DNA from: Hanstruepera neustonica
GTDB lineage: Bacteria > Bacteroidota > Bacteroidia > Flavobacteriales > Flavobacteriaceae
Assembly (NCBI RefSeq): GCF_002895005.1
Contig: NZ_POWF01000003.1
Span: forward strand, 124,001 to 188,000
Direction: 5' to 3'
Length of the DNA: 64,000 nucleotides
Part shown: piece by piece, positions 9,058 to 17,356 of the stretch
Position numbering within the stretch: position 1 is the first letter of the stretch
Layout: every line of letters starts with the position of its first letter
Translations under genes and position numbers: made by a program
Notes under the pieces: model-generated
Database searches by the model: none
The model's input: only the letters and a program-made list of their open reading frames with translations
Told to the model about the DNA's origin: nothing

Positions 9058-10041
9058 ATGATTTTAAAAAGAATTGCCCTATTAAATTTTGTTCTGTTAA
9101 CATGGGTTTCCTATGCGCAAAAAACAACTATTCTAGACCAAGCGTCTAAAACACCCATTGCCTATGCCACCATTTCATTTGGTGACGGACAAGGTATTTT
9201 TGCTGATGACGAAGGTGCTTTTGTGTTTACTAAAAAACTCTATCCCGATGTCGATACCCTGTACATTTCGGCATTGAGTTATAAGAATGTAACCATTCCA
9301 ACTGCAGAATTACCAAAAACTATTTTACTGGAAGAGGAAATCAGTCAATTAGATGAAGTGGTCCTGATTGCCAACAACCGGAAATTTAAGGAAGAAACTA
9401 TGGAACCGTATCTGGATGATGATTATTACCATTGCTGGTTGCCAACCATAGAATCGGAGATTGCGGTTTATTTTTCCAATCCCAATGACAAACTTAAGAA
9501 ATTAAGTACCGTTCATTTTCCCATCACTCTAGAGTCTCGGGACTGGGAACAACGCAAAAAGAAAAACGCCGACAAAAAACCGTTTTCAACCTTGTTTAAG
9601 GTCAAGTTTTATAAAAACAACAACGGCAAACCCGGCGAGGTTTTGGTATATGATAATATTGTATTTAGAGCCACTGAAAAAGATGGCGATTCCTATGATT
9701 TAGATGTGACTGACAACAATATCATCTATCCCGAAAATGGATTCTTTGTATCCTTACAGGTATTGGGTTACACGGATGAAGCTGGCAAACTGTTGCCCAA
9801 CAAAAAATACAAGGAACTAAAAGGTCGGGATGGTGGTATCGTAAAAATACCCACCAATTTCAGACCGTTATTACCATTTACCAACGAGATTGAAACCTAC
9901 AACACCTTTATAAAACGTGTGTTTATAAGTGGCAACGACTGGGTGCAGTTTAAACCCGGTAGTATGGACTCCAGTTTGCTTAAAACCGGACTCACCAATT
10001 ACGGCATTGGTATCACCTACAAGGTTTATAAAGATGAATAA
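9058..10041 (+). CDS. Secreted protein with carboxypeptidase-regulatory-like domain
   Basis: I take the start at ATG 9058 because MILKRIALLNFVLLTWVSYAQ is a clean signal peptide ending in AQ; the longer frame from 9031 overlaps the previous gene. Residues about 22-85 form a CarboxypepD_reg-like beta sandwich (PIAYATISFGDGQGIFADDE and a FVFTKK strand), as found at the N-terminus of many Bacteroidota surface proteins. The remaining 240 residues are beta-rich with no motif I recognise. It sits between the DUF885 gene and a DoxX-like gene, with overlaps suggesting one operon. The function is unknown. Confidence 0.8.
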   Translation: MILKRIALLNFVLLTWVSYAQKTTILDQASKTPIAYATISFGDGQGIFADDEGAFVFTKKLYPDVDTLYISALSYKNVTIPTAELPKTILLEEEISQLDEVVLIANNRKFKEETMEPYLDDDYYHCWLPTIESEIAVYFSNPNDKLKKLSTVHFPITLESRDWEQRKKKNADKKPFSTLFKVKFYKNNNGKPGEVLVYDNIVFRATEKDGDSYDLDVTDNNIIYPENGFFVSLQVLGYTDEAGKLLPNKKYKELKGRDGGIVKIPTNFRPLLPFTNEIETYNTFIKRVFISGNDWVQFKPGSMDSSLLKTGLTNYGIGITYKVYKDE

Positions 10042-10387
10042 CCCCTGGCATCTATATGCCATGGCAGCACTGTATATAGTGGCAGGCATCATGCACTTTG
10101 TCAAACCCAAAATGTATATGCGCATTATGCCACGGTACTTACCAAACCACAAAACCTTGGTGTTTTTAAGCGGTTTGGCCGAAATCATTCTGGGTGCTGC
10201 ACTACTATTTAAAGAAACAAAGGCTTGGGCTATTTACGGCATTATGTTAATGCTCACGGTATTTTTGTTGGTCCACTTCTATATGCTATCAGGCAAAAAA
10301 GCCAGTGCAGGCATTCCCAAATGGATTTTAATACTCCGTATACCATTACAGTTTGTCCTGATGTATTGGGCTTATGGGTATTTGTAA
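10034..10387 (+). CDS. DoxX-like small membrane protein
   Basis: The start at 10034 overlaps the previous stop by 8 bp, indicating coupling. The 117-residue product has four membrane segments with the DoxX-like motifs LYIVAGIMHFVKPKMYMRIM, then LPNHKTLVFLSGLAEIILGA, LLFKETKAWAIYGIML and a C-terminal RIPLQFVLMYWAY. DoxX-family proteins are small integral membrane proteins linked to redox or quinone metabolism. The exact role is unknown here. Confidence 0.85.
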   Translation: MNNPWHLYAMAALYIVAGIMHFVKPKMYMRIMPRYLPNHKTLVFLSGLAEIILGAALLFKETKAWAIYGIMLMLTVFLLVHFYMLSGKKASAGIPKWILILRIPLQFVLMYWAYGYL

Positions 10388-10428
10388 TTTGAATTTATCA
10401 AAAAAATTAAACTTGTATTGAACTTACC

Positions 10429-10510
10429 TGCATTGAGGTGTCACATTGAGCAAGCCTGCATCGAGCGAAGTAGAGATGTCGAAATGCTCTCGAAACGCGT
10501 TTCAGTATCT
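10429..10510 (+). repeat. Intergenic repeat of the TCACATTGAGC...CGAAATG type
   Basis: The stretch holds GTCACATTGAGC, CGAGCGAAGTAGAGATGTCG and AAATGCTCTCGAAACG. Its GC-rich composition is unlike the AT-rich surroundings, and it resembles dispersed intergenic elements common in Flavobacteriaceae genomes (complement: CATTTCGAC...CGCTCAATGTGAC). It lies in the gap before the accessory gene. Only one copy is in the window, so the repeat status is inferred. Confidence 0.55.
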
Positions 10511-10610
10511 AAAATCACTTGTACCAACTACCAAACCACTCCAATTATTCATAAAACCGGCTCGGGTTGTAAGATTTTTAGCTATTTTTAGGGGAATAAA
10601 TATAATGGGA

Positions 10611-10650
10611 ATAAACACAATGGTGTTTATCCAATTGTTGTACACAATTA
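10611..10650. repeat. Left inverted site of the accessory gene (hairpin plus CCAATTGTTGTACACA)
   Basis: ATAAACAC / GTGTTTAT (10611-10618 and 10623-10630) forms a hairpin, followed at once by CCAATTGTTGTACACA (10631-10646). The latter is the inverted match, with a one-base gap, of TGTGTACAACATTGG at 12700-12714, just after the same gene. Confidence 0.55.
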
Positions 10651-12692
10651 TGACAAAATCAATCTACATATTACTATCATTACTAATTTCAGGAAATATT
10701 TTCTGTCAAAATTCAATAATTAGCGAAAGTGATATTCCAAAACTTGATTCTATCATAAGAAACTTGGAAAAGAATTACAATCAAAGTGAAACACCTAATT
10801 TTTACTCACTACCACAGACATCAGCTAGTTATTTCGAAATCAAAACTAAAGACCCAAAAAATTTTCTTGCTGAATTAAAAAAATCAGAGAATCCGGAACA
10901 ACTACAAAATAAATTCAAAGGACTACAAGTTGACAATGATTTACTGGTAATAAAAAACGTTTATTCTGATTATAAAAATGAAAAGAAATTAGAAATAAAA
11001 TCTTTTGAAATTGCGAACAATCAAAACCACGGCATTAAACTATCATTTAATGATTCCCTTAACCAAAATAACTTAAAACATTTTCACTCAAGTTATACAA
11101 ACAAAAGGGATAGCATAACCACAATTCGTGGCTTTTATTTGAATAATGAATTTAAATCAATTAAACTTCCAAAAAGACTTTCGGATTGGATTAACTACGC
11201 TGATTTAATAGTAAGACCAGAAACCTCTATTTTTTATGATAGTGACAATAAATCAAAGGGATTTAGAGCATATAAAAGAACTATCATTGACTCATTAGTA
11301 AATTATTACGAACTAAAAACCAACAAACCACCTTACAAAAAAGAGCAAGATTTCATTACCCGAAGAAAGGAATTAAATGATTGGCAATCTAAAAAAGAAA
11401 AATTTGCAGATAGTCTTTATACTAATGACCAAAATTTCAAAAAACTCTTATTTGAAGCGTTAGAATATGCAGAAGAAAATAAAGTTTCTAATGGAGATTT
11501 AGAGGACTTTACCGCACATTTAATTTCCAAAAAAAGAGCTTTGGAATTAATGAGACAAAATAGACAGGTTGGAACTTGCAGTTTCGATAATGGTCCAATC
11601 ATTCAACAAAAAAGGATTGCAAGTTTGGCTTCCAAAACTCAAAATTGGGACGTTTTTATTAAGTCATTCTTAAATGTGATGAATGATAACGTTTCCAGAA
11701 ATGCAAATAGTAATATTGCTTCAAACGCTAGAAAAACTTATATCGAAGAGCTTGCAAAACTTGATTTAGATATTGATAAAATCTTATTGGGTTCCAATGT
11801 TAGAATTGAAGATGCAACTCGAAAACACTATTTTTCAGATGGTAGCAAAATCGCAAAAGCATATGCTAACCTAAATTCTGACAAACAAGAATATTTCGAG
11901 AATAAAACTTTCGAAATAATTAAAGACAAAGAAATTGATGCTTTCAATAAACTTCATTTTTATAATACGCTCAAAAATTTCCAATACTTCGTTAAAGACA
12001 GTATCAAAAAAAATCAATTAGAAAAACATATTGAAAATCTAATTCCATTCCTTCCAAAAGAGATAAAATCAAGAATTGAAAACCCCAACAAACAATTATA
12101 CGATTTGCTTTATCGTGAAAAGCAAACGTTGGATAGCTTTGAAATCAAATCCTCAATAATCGCAAATATTTATTCTTACAGTTTCGGCGGAGACTGTTGG
12201 CAAGCGGAACTTATTGACAAAAACTCTGATGGAAAAATTATTTACGACTTAACAATGGCAATCGGAGATGAAATAACGCCACTTCAAAATTTTATTGACA
12301 AAAAAAGCAATTTGAAATCTAGTGTTGAGGAACATTCATTCTTACAGAAAATTATCAATGATAATAAAGAGAATAGGGTTTACATAAAATTCACAACCGA
12401 CAAGTCATTTGTTAATCACAGAAACAGAGTGACCGAAGATATGCCAAAGGAATTAGTAGACGAATTGGACTTTGAAAATGCAATTTCTCTATATGTGTCA
12501 TTTCCGAAAAGAAAATATGTGCGCTTTGTTTTATTAAATAATGGAAACTTATTGATGTTAGGGATTCCAAAGGGTTTTGAATTGTTAGACTATAAGTTCG
12601 AGGAATTAGTGACTAAAGAAGAAAAATCATTCTTATCGACTTCTTATAAAAGTTTTAAATTGTTTGATGAGAAAGGAAAGATGTTGAATTAA
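10650..12692 (+). CDS. Secreted protein of unknown function (681 aa), accessory gene
   Basis: The start is set at ATG 10650 because MTKSIYILLSLLISGNIFCQ is a signal peptide; 68 residues of earlier open frame run through an intergenic repeat. The 680-odd residues are rich in Lys, Asn and Asp, mostly helical in appearance (RKELNDWQSKKEKFADSLY; LLFEALEYAEENKVSNGDLE). The C-terminal third is more beta-like, with YSFGGDCWQAELIDKNSDGK and ISLYVSFPKRKYVRFVLLNN. I recognise no domain and no sorting tail. Base composition is clearly more AT-rich than the upstream operon. Matching inverted sites bracket the gene, and a minisatellite follows it. This suggests transfer as a single-gene cassette. Confidence 0.75.
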   Translation: MTKSIYILLSLLISGNIFCQNSIISESDIPKLDSIIRNLEKNYNQSETPNFYSLPQTSASYFEIKTKDPKNFLAELKKSENPEQLQNKFKGLQVDNDLLVIKNVYSDYKNEKKLEIKSFEIANNQNHGIKLSFNDSLNQNNLKHFHSSYTNKRDSITTIRGFYLNNEFKSIKLPKRLSDWINYADLIVRPETSIFYDSDNKSKGFRAYKRTIIDSLVNYYELKTNKPPYKKEQDFITRRKELNDWQSKKEKFADSLYTNDQNFKKLLFEALEYAEENKVSNGDLEDFTAHLISKKRALELMRQNRQVGTCSFDNGPIIQQKRIASLASKTQNWDVFIKSFLNVMNDNVSRNANSNIASNARKTYIEELAKLDLDIDKILLGSNVRIEDATRKHYFSDGSKIAKAYANLNSDKQEYFENKTFEIIKDKEIDAFNKLHFYNTLKNFQYFVKDSIKKNQLEKHIENLIPFLPKEIKSRIENPNKQLYDLLYREKQTLDSFEIKSSIIANIYSYSFGGDCWQAELIDKNSDGKIIYDLTMAIGDEITPLQNFIDKKSNLKSSVEEHSFLQKIINDNKENRVYIKFTTDKSFVNHRNRVTEDMPKELVDELDFENAISLYVSFPKRKYVRFVLLNNGNLLMLGIPKGFELLDYKFEELVTKEEKSFLSTSYKSFKLFDEKGKMLN

Positions 12693-12699
12693 AAATAAC

Positions 12700-12729
12700 T
12701 GTGTACAACATTGGCTATAAACAATTGGG
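12700..12729. repeat. Right inverted site of the accessory gene
   Basis: TGTGTACAACATTGG (12700-12714) followed by CTATAAACAATTGGGG. It matches in inverted orientation the site at 10611-10646, which reads TGTGTACAACAATTGG then ATAAACAC on the minus strand. Confidence 0.55.
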
Positions 12730-12756
12730 GCGAAAGTGATAAAACGAAATAACAAA

Positions 12757-13386
12757 CATGTTCCACTTTTGATTGGTCATGTTAGACCTTTGATTGACCA
12801 TGTTCTACTTTTGATTACTCATGTTCCACTTTAGATTGACTATGTTCTACTTTTGATTGACCATGTTCTACTTTTGATTAGTCATGTTCCACCTTTGATT
12901 GACCATGTTCCACTTTTGATTGAATATGTTCCACTTTTGATTGACTATGTTCTACTTTAGATTGACCATGTTCCACCTTTGATTGACCATGTTCCACTTT
13001 AGATTACTCATGTTCCAGCTTTGATTGGCTATGTTCCACTTTAGATTACTCATGTTCCAGCTTTGATTGGCTATGTTCCACTTTTGATTAGCTATGTTCC
13101 ACTTTTGATTGACCATGTTCTTCTTTAGATTGACCATGTTCTATTTTAGATTGGTCATGTTCCACTTTAGATTGGTCATGTTCAACCTTTGATTGAGCAT
13201 TCTATAGTTTTGATTAACCGTTCCCGACTTCTGATTAAGCATTCCAGAGTTTTGATTAAGCATTCCAGAGTTTTGATTAGCCACTCCAGAGTTTTGATTG
13301 ACCGTTCTAGAGTTTTGATTAAGCGTTCTAGAGTTTTGATTGGTCGTTTCAGACTTTTGATTGAGCATTCTCGTAAAGTTTTGCAA
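12757..13386. repeat. Minisatellite: thirty tandem 21-bp units without any indel
   Basis: Unit boundaries read by eye fall exactly every 21 bp from 12757 to 13386 (30 x 21 = 630 bp). Units 1-21 follow CATGTTCCAC + TTTTGATT + a variable triplet such as GAC. Units 22-29 follow a second type, CATTCCAGAG + TTTTGATT + a triplet such as AAG. Unit 30 is degenerate. The GATT core is nearly invariant while other positions vary. Read on the minus strand every unit is seven codons, x-x-N-Q/L-K-W-N or x-x-N-Q-N-S-G/R. That frame is open from unit 30 to unit 20 and is closed by TAG in place of TGG in units 19, 10, 6, 5 and 3. The array lies between two convergent genes. I do not call a protein. Confidence 0.93.
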
Positions 13387-13434
13387 CATGCCAACCCACT
13401 TGAATATTAATCCATAGAAGTAAGGGTTGAAAAA

Positions 13435-14337
13435 CTACAGCAAATCTTCCAAAGCAGGTTTTAAATTCACAAATTGAAACTCAAAACCAGTATTTTCAAT
13501 TTTTTTAGAACTCACCCGTTGGCTTTCAAATAAGAGAATATGCATCTCGCCCAATACCAGTTTCATCATCACTTTTGGGATATTGGGTAATATTAAAGGG
13601 CGTTTTAAGGTACTGGCAACCGCTTTTGTCAGTTCCGTATTACTCACCGGATTTGGTGCTACGCCATTAAAGACACCAACCAATTGATGCTGTGCTACAT
13701 ACATAAAGATACCTGCCAAATCCTCAACATGTATCCAGGATTGCCATTGTTTACCACTGCCAAAAGCTGCTCCCATTCCAAACTTGGTGGGCTTGACAAT
13801 CTGTGGCAAGGCACCTTCTTGGGCATCCAACACCAAACCAATACGCACTTTGGAAACTGTGATATCCAACGCTTTAAAGGCATCTGTTTCTGCTTCCCAT
13901 TTTTCAACAACGGCTCCCAAAAAACTATTGGAATATTTTGGAAAGTCCTCTTCGTAATAATTCGTCAAAGAATCTGGGTACGCACCAATGGCACTCGCCG
14001 AAATCAACTGTTTAACAGTATGTTTTGTAGTAGAAAGTTTGCTGTAAAGCAATCTTAAGGTGTCAATGCGACTATCCAAAATCGTTTGCTTGTAGGATTC
14101 CGTCCAGCGTTTGGCAATACTGGCACCAGCCAGATTGATGATGGTGTCCACACCATCAAAACAGGCTTCATCGATTACCTGATCTTTGGGGTTCCAATAA
14201 AAGCCTTTGTAAGTATTTGAGTTTTCGATTTTAGATTTGGAAGTCGTTAAATAATGAACCACCCAACCCTTTGCCAAGCATTGCTTTACAATAGCTTGAC
14301 CAATTAAACCCGTTGCTCCTGTAATAAGAACCTTCAT
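13435..14337 (-). CDS. TIGR01777 family epimerase-like SDR protein (YfcH-like)
   Basis: About 300 residues of an extended short-chain dehydrogenase/reductase. The start at 14337 gives MKVLITGATGLIGQAIVKQC with the Rossmann TGxxGxxG at the very N-terminus; an ATG two codons upstream (14343) is possible. Further motifs are NLAGASIAKRWTESYKQTI, the SASAIGAYP segment, WIHVEDLAGIFMYVAQH and FNGVAPNPVSNTELTKAVA. The C-terminal DUF1731-like part is PNIPKVMMKLVLGEMHILLF. The family binds NAD(P), but its physiological substrate is not known. The gene stands alone and faces the minisatellite with its 3' end. Confidence 0.9.
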   Translation of the reverse strand: MKVLITGATGLIGQAIVKQCLAKGWVVHYLTTSKSKIENSNTYKGFYWNPKDQVIDEACFDGVDTIINLAGASIAKRWTESYKQTILDSRIDTLRLLYSKLSTTKHTVKQLISASAIGAYPDSLTNYYEEDFPKYSNSFLGAVVEKWEAETDAFKALDITVSKVRIGLVLDAQEGALPQIVKPTKFGMGAAFGSGKQWQSWIHVEDLAGIFMYVAQHQLVGVFNGVAPNPVSNTELTKAVASTLKRPLILPNIPKVMMKLVLGEMHILLFESQRVSSKKIENTGFEFQFVNLKPALEDLL

Positions 14338-14495
14338 AAACATTTTTTGTAAAGATACGGATTAGTTTACCCAAAGAGCATTGGTTTAATTAAGGTTTAA
14401 CAGATTTAACGGTTGTTAACAGTAAATCAAATACTCCGCTTAAATTTAGCTAATTCTTAATTGCTCGAAGCATTTGGCTCGCAAGCTCACCGAAT

Positions 14496-14521
14496 GTTAA
14501 GAGCTTTTTCTAGCTCTTAAC
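14496..14521 (-). terminator. Hairpin overlapping the mnmD stop codon
   Basis: GTTAAGAGCT (14496-14505) and AGCTCTTAAC (14512-14521) form a perfect 10-bp stem that includes the mnmD stop. There is no U tract, so it may be an RNA-stability hairpin rather than a terminator. Confidence 0.45.
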
Positions 14522-15171
14522 ATTTCTCTCTTACCAGGAGGGCCAGGTAAGCGTTCTACCTCAAAACCTACGGCTTGCATGGCACGTCTCACGCTACCTT
14601 TAGCCGAATAGGTCACCAAAACACCTTGAGGTTTTAATGCCTGGTACATTTTTGAAAAAATGGATTCGGTCCACAAATCAGGTTGCACGCGTGCGCCAAA
14701 AGCATCAAAATAAATTAGATTAAAAGTATCTGTATCGGAAATATCCTGAAAAAATTGCTGACGTTTGGTTAAGGTGAAATTGGGTGATATCGATTTAGGA
14801 ACTTCCCACTCCTGCGCATGCATACTTAAAAACGTTTGGCTATCATTTCCAAACAGTACATCATATTGCAATTGATTAATCTCGTCTTGCGAGACAGGAT
14901 AGGCTTCGACTCCCACATAGTTAATAGATGCATCTAGTTTTTGAGCTTCTTGAAAAGTCAGCATCGCATTGAGCCCCGTTCCAAAACCCATCTCAAGAAT
15001 AGATACAGGTTCGGAAATCTTACCATGATCAATCACATGTCGCAAACCATGCTTAATAAAGACATGAACCGCTTCTTGGTATGCACCGTGAATGGAATGG
15101 TACTGCTCGTTCCAATCTTCAATTTGTATGGTCTTGGAACCGTCAGCAGTCGTAATGATTTTACGTTTCAA
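14497..15171 (-). CDS. mnmD: tRNA U34 5-methylaminomethyl-2-thiouridine methyltransferase, MnmD-like
   Basis: The 224-residue protein has the DUF752/MnmC2 methyltransferase fold. SAM binding is seen at ILEMGFGTGLNAMLTFQEA (about 58-76). The family block FNLIYFDAFGARVQPDLWTE (about 145-164) and the C-terminal LVTYSAKGSVRRAMQAVGF and LPGPPGKREMLRA are diagnostic. It carries out the last methylation of mnm5s2U34 in tRNA. It lacks the FAD oxidase half found in enterobacterial MnmC, as expected for a stand-alone MnmD. It is the last gene of a three-gene run, starting 1 bp after the stop of the cytochrome-like lipoprotein gene. Confidence 0.93.
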   Translation of the reverse strand: MKRKIITTADGSKTIQIEDWNEQYHSIHGAYQEAVHVFIKHGLRHVIDHGKISEPVSILEMGFGTGLNAMLTFQEAQKLDASINYVGVEAYPVSQDEINQLQYDVLFGNDSQTFLSMHAQEWEVPKSISPNFTLTKRQQFFQDISDTDTFNLIYFDAFGARVQPDLWTESIFSKMYQALKPQGVLVTYSAKGSVRRAMQAVGFEVERLPGPPGKREMLRARKSS

Positions 15172-15172
15172 C

Positions 15173-15616
15173 CTATTTAATTAGTAGCTTTTGAATACGT
15201 GGAATTGGGCCTGTACATTCGGTTTGATGACAGGAAATACAAACATTTACAGCATTATTAAATCGCTCTTCCACAGGAACTTCAGAATCCTCATTGAAAA
15301 TTTCGCGTTCGGCATTTAAAAACACATTGGAAAAACTCTCAAAAACCTCATTACGATCTTTAAAATCAGACAACTCGGCTGTATGGATTTTCATGAAATC
15401 CATCGGGAATTCGGTTGGTGTTTTGCCGTCCAGAATATCTTGTTTAACCTTGAGGTTGTGCGCATACATCTGGTTCATGAGATTGGCCATTTCAGACGGC
15501 TCATACATATCATAAACAATCTTGTCATTATCAGAAGTCTCTACAGGCTCTTCAGCCTTATTTTGACAACTAAAAGCAACAACCAGAAGACATAATATTA
15601 CTGTAAATTGTTTCAT
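15173..15616 (-). CDS. Small lipoprotein with a single c-type heme motif (CISCH)
   Basis: MKQFTVILCLLVVAFSCQNK is a lipoprotein signal with cysteine at residue 17. The 147-residue product has a helical middle region (about 35-115) and a C-terminal CISCH at about 126-130, the CxxCH pattern for covalent heme, followed by QTECTGPIPRIQKLLIK. Only one CxxCH is present and the axial methionine of a typical cytochrome c domain is not obvious. It resembles a cytochrome c'-like helical bundle carrying heme near its end. The start abuts the DUF4920 stop, so both lipoproteins are co-expressed with mnmD. Confidence 0.8.
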   Translation of the reverse strand: MKQFTVILCLLVVAFSCQNKAEEPVETSDNDKIVYDMYEPSEMANLMNQMYAHNLKVKQDILDGKTPTEFPMDFMKIHTAELSDFKDRNEVFESFSNVFLNAEREIFNEDSEVPVEERFNNAVNVCISCHQTECTGPIPRIQKLLIK

Positions 15617-16138
15617 TTATTCTTCAATCAATAGCACACCATCGGCCATAAATGAATAGGTACGCTTTGGTTCGGTAATAGCGGCTATTTCTTCTTCAGA
15701 TTTTCCTGCGTCTTCAGCATAGTGACGTTGCTCTTCAACAGAAACTTCAGAAACATAAGCTTGACCTCTCATAATAACGTCTTTACCTGCTATGTTCTTT
15801 GGCATAAAGAAACCATAATCCTTAAACTTCACCATCACTTCTTCATCATTACCTAAATCTACACGCATCCAACAACCTTTGGCCTGGCAAACCTCATTGA
15901 CTTTTCCAACCAATTTAGCAGCTGTGCTATCTCCTACTTGCATAGCCTTAAATTTTTCTGACATTTCCGCCATGCTCACAGCATCATCGGCTTCAATTTT
16001 TTCACCAAAAGAAGCATAAGCAACCTCTTGACTTTCAGTTTCAGTAACTTCAGTAGTCTCAACTTCAGTAGCTTTAGGTTCATTCTTACAAGAAACCACT
16101 AAAAATACTAGCAATAAAAGGGACAATATGTTTTTCAT
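15617..16138 (-). CDS. DUF4920 domain lipoprotein
   Basis: The start at 16138 gives MKNILSLLLLVFLVVSCKNE, a lipoprotein signal; the 11 preceding codons are unlikely. A Thr/Glu-rich linker leads to the DUF4920 domain (about 45-172) with KLVGKVNEVCQAKGCWMRVD, the VMVKFKDYGFFMPKNIAGKD core and a C-terminal YSFMADGVLLIEE. The two cysteines in VCQAKGCW are conserved in the family and could bind metal or form a disulfide. It is the first gene of the run leading to the heme-motif lipoprotein and mnmD. The role is unknown. Confidence 0.9.
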   Translation of the reverse strand: MKNILSLLLLVFLVVSCKNEPKATEVETTEVTETESQEVAYASFGEKIEADDAVSMAEMSEKFKAMQVGDSTAAKLVGKVNEVCQAKGCWMRVDLGNDEEVMVKFKDYGFFMPKNIAGKDVIMRGQAYVSEVSVEEQRHYAEDAGKSEEEIAAITEPKRTYSFMADGVLLIEE

Positions 16139-16223
16139 AATTCTAAATTTATTTTTTAAAAATTTGCCCAAATATACAATTTATTTAAGGAAATATTATG
16201 TTTTTTATAAGGGCTAAATTAAG

Positions 16224-16231
16224 TACTTTTG
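16224..16231 (+). promoter_or_regulatory. -7 promoter box for ilvE
   Basis: TACTTTTG matches TAnnTTTG exactly, 23 bp before the ilvE start. This puts the likely transcription start about 15-18 bp ahead of the ATG. Confidence 0.6.
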
Positions 16232-16254
16232 CATGACCAAAAAACGTAATTAAA

Positions 16255-17325
16255 ATGATAGAAGCAGACATTCACGAAATCGATATAGTAAAAGCAGAAA
16301 AAACAAAAATTCATGATGTAGATTTTGACAACATCAATTTTGGTCGGATTTTTACAGACCACATGTTTTTGTGCGACTTTATTGATGGAAAATGGCAGCA
16401 GCCTCAAATAATGCCATACCAAGCTATGTCCATTGATCCTTCAGCGCGCGTGTTTCATTACGGCCAAGCTGTATTTGAAGGCATGAAGGCCTATAAAGAT
16501 AACAATGGTGAGGTTTTTCTATTCAGACCAGAAGACAATCATAGTCGTATTAATAAATCATCTGCCAGAATGGCCATTCCAGAATTTCCTAAAGAATATT
16601 TTATGAATGGACTGTTAACACTTCTTAATCTCGATAAAGAATGGGTTAAGCCAGGTGTTGGTAATTCTCTATACATTAGACCATTTGCCATAGCAACTGA
16701 TTCGGCTATTGCAGCGGCGCCTTCAAGTAATTATAGATTCATGATTATTTGCTCGCCAGCCAAAGCATACTATACTGGAAAGGTACGGGTATTGATTGCT
16801 GAAAAGTACAGCCGTTCTGCCGATGGTGGTGTTGGTTTTGCAAAAGCAGCAGGAAATTATGGTGCGCAATTCTATCCAACCAGCTTGGCTCAAGCCAAAG
16901 GATTCCAACAAATTATTTGGACGGATGCTAATTCACATGAATATTTGGAAGAAGCTGGTACCATGAATATTTTCTTTAGGATAAATGATAAATTAATAAC
17001 TGCTCCTACCAGTGACAGAATATTGGATGGTATCACCAGAAAAAGTGTTATTCAATTAGCCGAAGACAATAATATTGATATGGAAGTAAGACGTATCAAA
17101 GTGGAGGAAATAAAAGAAGCTGCCAGAAATGGCTCCTTAAAGGAAATTTTTGGTACAGGAACAGCCGCAGTCATTAGCCCAGTTTCTGCCTTTGAGCATG
17201 CTGGAACGACTTATGAAATTCCAGATTTAGATGATTCTTATGCAGCGATGTTCAAAAAACAATTGCTCAATATTCAACATAATCTATCAGAAGATAAACA
17301 TGGATGGCGATATCCAGTAAAATAG
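16255..17325 (+). CDS. ilvE: Branched-chain amino acid aminotransferase
   Basis: The enzyme transfers the amino group between glutamate and the keto acids of Leu, Ile and Val, using PLP in the cytoplasm. The 356 residues match the large class IV (BCAT) type: HYGQAVFEGMKAYKDNNGEV near the N-terminus, GFAKAAGNYGAQFYPTSLAQ with the PLP lysine in KAAGNY, EEAGTMNIFF, ILDGITRKSVIQLA, and EIFGTGTAAVISPVS, which binds the PLP phosphate. Length and motifs are complete. It is a single-gene unit with its own promoter and terminator. Confidence 0.96.
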   Translation: MIEADIHEIDIVKAEKTKIHDVDFDNINFGRIFTDHMFLCDFIDGKWQQPQIMPYQAMSIDPSARVFHYGQAVFEGMKAYKDNNGEVFLFRPEDNHSRINKSSARMAIPEFPKEYFMNGLLTLLNLDKEWVKPGVGNSLYIRPFAIATDSAIAAAPSSNYRFMIICSPAKAYYTGKVRVLIAEKYSRSADGGVGFAKAAGNYGAQFYPTSLAQAKGFQQIIWTDANSHEYLEEAGTMNIFFRINDKLITAPTSDRILDGITRKSVIQLAEDNNIDMEVRRIKVEEIKEAARNGSLKEIFGTGTAAVISPVSAFEHAGTTYEIPDLDDSYAAMFKKQLLNIQHNLSEDKHGWRYPVK

Positions 17326-17355
17326 AAAAAAGCAGCCAAATGGCTGCTTTTTTTA
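17326..17355. terminator. Bidirectional terminator between ilvE and the MazG-like gene
   Basis: AAAAAGCAGCCA / TGGCTGCTTTTT with a two-base centre, flanked by A and T tracts, can serve both convergent genes. Confidence 0.92.
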
Positions 17356-17356
17356 A

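Noticed and set aside
10446-10649. N-terminal extension of the 681-residue secreted protein
   Set aside because: The extra 68 codons run through an intergenic repeat and an inverted-repeat site, and a clear signal peptide starts at 10650.
12757-13386. CRISPR array
   Set aside because: The units are contiguous 21-bp tandem repeats without unique spacers, and no cas gene is nearby.
13141-13389. Minus-strand 82-residue repeat frame (and companion frames 12952-13137, 13182-13394, 13189-13410)
   Set aside because: All frames of the 21-bp array are partly open because the repeat lacks stops in several phases. Without evidence of expression I describe the array as a repeat and not as a gene.
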